Origin: Flammeovirgaceae bacterium UBA5008
GTDB lineage: Bacteria > Bacteroidota > Bacteroidia > Cytophagales > Cyclobacteriaceae
DNA: 64,000 nucleotides
Direction: 5' to 3'
Assembly: GCA_002398365.1 (NCBI GenBank)
Contig: DGYK01000049.1
Span: 9,701 to 73,700, forward strand
A program made the translations under genes and the position numbers. The notes below the pieces were generated by a model that made no database searches, had not been told where the DNA came from, and saw nothing but the letters and a program-made list of their open reading frames with translations. Each line of letters starts with the position of its first letter. Position 1 is the stretch's first letter. Below, piece by piece: positions 62,871 to 64,000 of the stretch.

Positions 62871-63761
62871 TTATTCTTTCCAATTCCCTACCAGATAATC
62901 AATTGAGTCTTTAATGCCTAATCCAATGAACTTGTTCATCCAGTCGCTAGGCACGTTCTCGTCACCAATCAATGATCCAATTATTTGACCAGTCATAGAA
63001 CAAGTTGTATCAGTGTCTCCGCCAATTTTCACTAATTCGGTAAATATTTCTTTAATACCGATTTGATTTATTTTCTGCGCTGCAAATATTGAAATGGGAA
63101 CGGAATCAACAACGTATCCCGTAGCTTTGTATCGAAGCCCAATCTCTGCAATTGTTAACTCTTTTAACTGATCTAATTCTATTAGCCTATCTTTTACGTT
63201 CGTATCTGGTAATTCATCAAGGATCTTTTCAATCAGATTATCACCTCCCATCCAATCACCGTCTATTGCCCGTACTATCGCATAATAAATTGCTAAAGCT
63301 CCTGTATAGGCTTCATCATTTTTATGGGTAATTGTACAAATATCCTTGATAGTATGCCTTTCCATCTTTCGTTTAAATGCGAGAGGCGCTATTCGCATTG
63401 CTGCTCCATTTCCTGCTGCATAGTCTCCAGACCTTCCAACTAAAGCCCAATGTCCACCTATTTGTAATTCTCTTAATGCCTTTAAAGTACTTGCGCCCAA
63501 ACCAGTTAATTTTCCTCTGTTATACCAATCGAGGAATCTTGCCGCTACTTTTTCTGGTCTAATTTTTTCAGAATCAAAAATCGCCTCACAGGTAGCCAGA
63601 GTCAATTGTGTATCGTCTGATATTGACCAATCGCCACTAAAATCAATGACCAGATTTGTTGCCGTTCCTTCGTACTTTCCTCCAATTGAGTCGCCTATTG
63701 CCCCATAAATCAAACAACCTTTCAACCTACTCTTGAAATTAATGACGTGACTTTTTTCCAT
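62871..63761 (-). CDS. ADP-ribosylglycohydrolase family protein
   Basis: 296 aa, all-helical ARH/DraG fold that removes ADP-ribose from proteins or small molecules. Magnesium-binding motifs: GAIGDSIGGKYEG, SISDDTQLT and GGDTDTTCSMTGQIIGS. GNGAAMRIAPLAF is also typical. Full length. In the same island as the TIR protein; ADP-ribose chemistry may connect the two, but that is inference. Confidence 0.92.
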   Translation of the reverse strand: MEKSHVINFKSRLKGCLIYGAIGDSIGGKYEGTATNLVIDFSGDWSISDDTQLTLATCEAIFDSEKIRPEKVAARFLDWYNRGKLTGLGASTLKALRELQIGGHWALVGRSGDYAAGNGAAMRIAPLAFKRKMERHTIKDICTITHKNDEAYTGALAIYYAIVRAIDGDWMGGDNLIEKILDELPDTNVKDRLIELDQLKELTIAEIGLRYKATGYVVDSVPISIFAAQKINQIGIKEIFTELVKIGGDTDTTCSMTGQIIGSLIGDENVPSDWMNKFIGLGIKDSIDYLVGNWKE

Positions 63762-63775
63762 CTCTAATTACTCTT

Positions 63776-64000
63776 TATCAAATCTCGTTCTTCCCTCCCA
63801 CTACTCCAAAAAAGTAATGGTGTCTGAATCAGGATATTAGGATTAACAAGCAAAGAAGTCGGAATATAAAATGAAGAATAGTTGGGTATGAGGGAGGGTT
63901 TGGTTTGGCTGGTAATGGAGGAGACACTTTTGGGAAGGAAGGAGTTACTCGTTGGTGAAGAACACCAACGAGGGCGGGGCGACCAAGTTGAAATCTGTAC
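63776..64000. repeat. Mosaic repeat block (copy 4), runs off the window
   Basis: TCCCTCCCACTACTCC and A-run near 63793, CTGAATCAGGATATTAGG, then GTTGGGTATGAGGGAGGG and TGAAGAACACCAACGAGG, ending GGCGACCAAGTTGAAATCTG. Same modules and order as the earlier blocks. Confidence 0.85.

Noticed and set aside
55559..64000. Complete integron or prophage
   Set aside because: No integrase, transposase, phage structural or lysis gene is seen; only one attC-like element is well formed.

Overview
The window looks like chromosome of a Bacteroidota bacterium, most likely of the Cytophagales. Evidence: gliding-phylum protein families (a subtilisin with a type IX secretion C-terminal signal, DUF1501/DUF1800 pair, YfhO, FtsX-type permease, DUF4349, nucleoid-associated protein of the NdpA type), lipoprotein signal peptides, almost no Shine-Dalgarno sequences, and TAnnTTTG-like promoter boxes lying a few bases before start codons. 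The assignment below phylum level is inference.

Layout. 1-2.6 kb: end of a histidine operon (hisH-hisA-hisF-hisIE, tightly packed). 2.7-10.9 kb: core metabolism on both strands (iodotyrosine-deiodinase-like flavoprotein, hydrolase, half transketolase, ceramidase-like protein, RhlE-type helicase, cold shock protein, thioesterase, acyl desaturase, nucleoid protein). 11-30 kb: ECF sigma factor, a cysteine-less Lpd-like flavoprotein, a sensor kinase with an extra C-terminal domain, PAP2, secreted subtilisin, TrpF-like relic, K+ channel, slipin, tRNA-Tyr, CHASE2-like protein, a rearranged acyl-carrier protein, transglutaminase. 30-31.4 kb: gene-poor stretch with a palindromic repeat, terminator, possible structured RNA and a 20-bp tandem array. 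31.4-53.3 kb: giant propeller histidine kinase, DUF1501/DUF1800, a galactose uptake operon (galK, SSS symporter, MFS), a sigma-54-type promoter before an ABC permease, YfhO, an ECF sigma operon, riboflavin synthase and an M20 amidohydrolase.

53.3-55.5 kb holds no convincing gene: it contains word-like repeats, a GC-rich inverted repeat, two exact 21-bp tandem arrays (14 and 13 units) and six copies of a palindrome close to CCTAAATATATTTAGG. From 55.5 kb to the end lies an A+T-rich accessory island. Nearly all its genes are on the minus strand: a TIR protein, a protein with an N-terminal tag like those on contractile-injection-system cargo, a caspase-like protease, GxxExxY, DUF4304, DUF4262, a secreted protein and an ADP-ribosylglycohydrolase. 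They are separated by mosaic repeats and, at one junction, by an attC-like imperfect palindrome. This is the most promising part of the window: a cassette-like array of putative toxin, immunity or defence genes. No integrase or transposase is present within the window.
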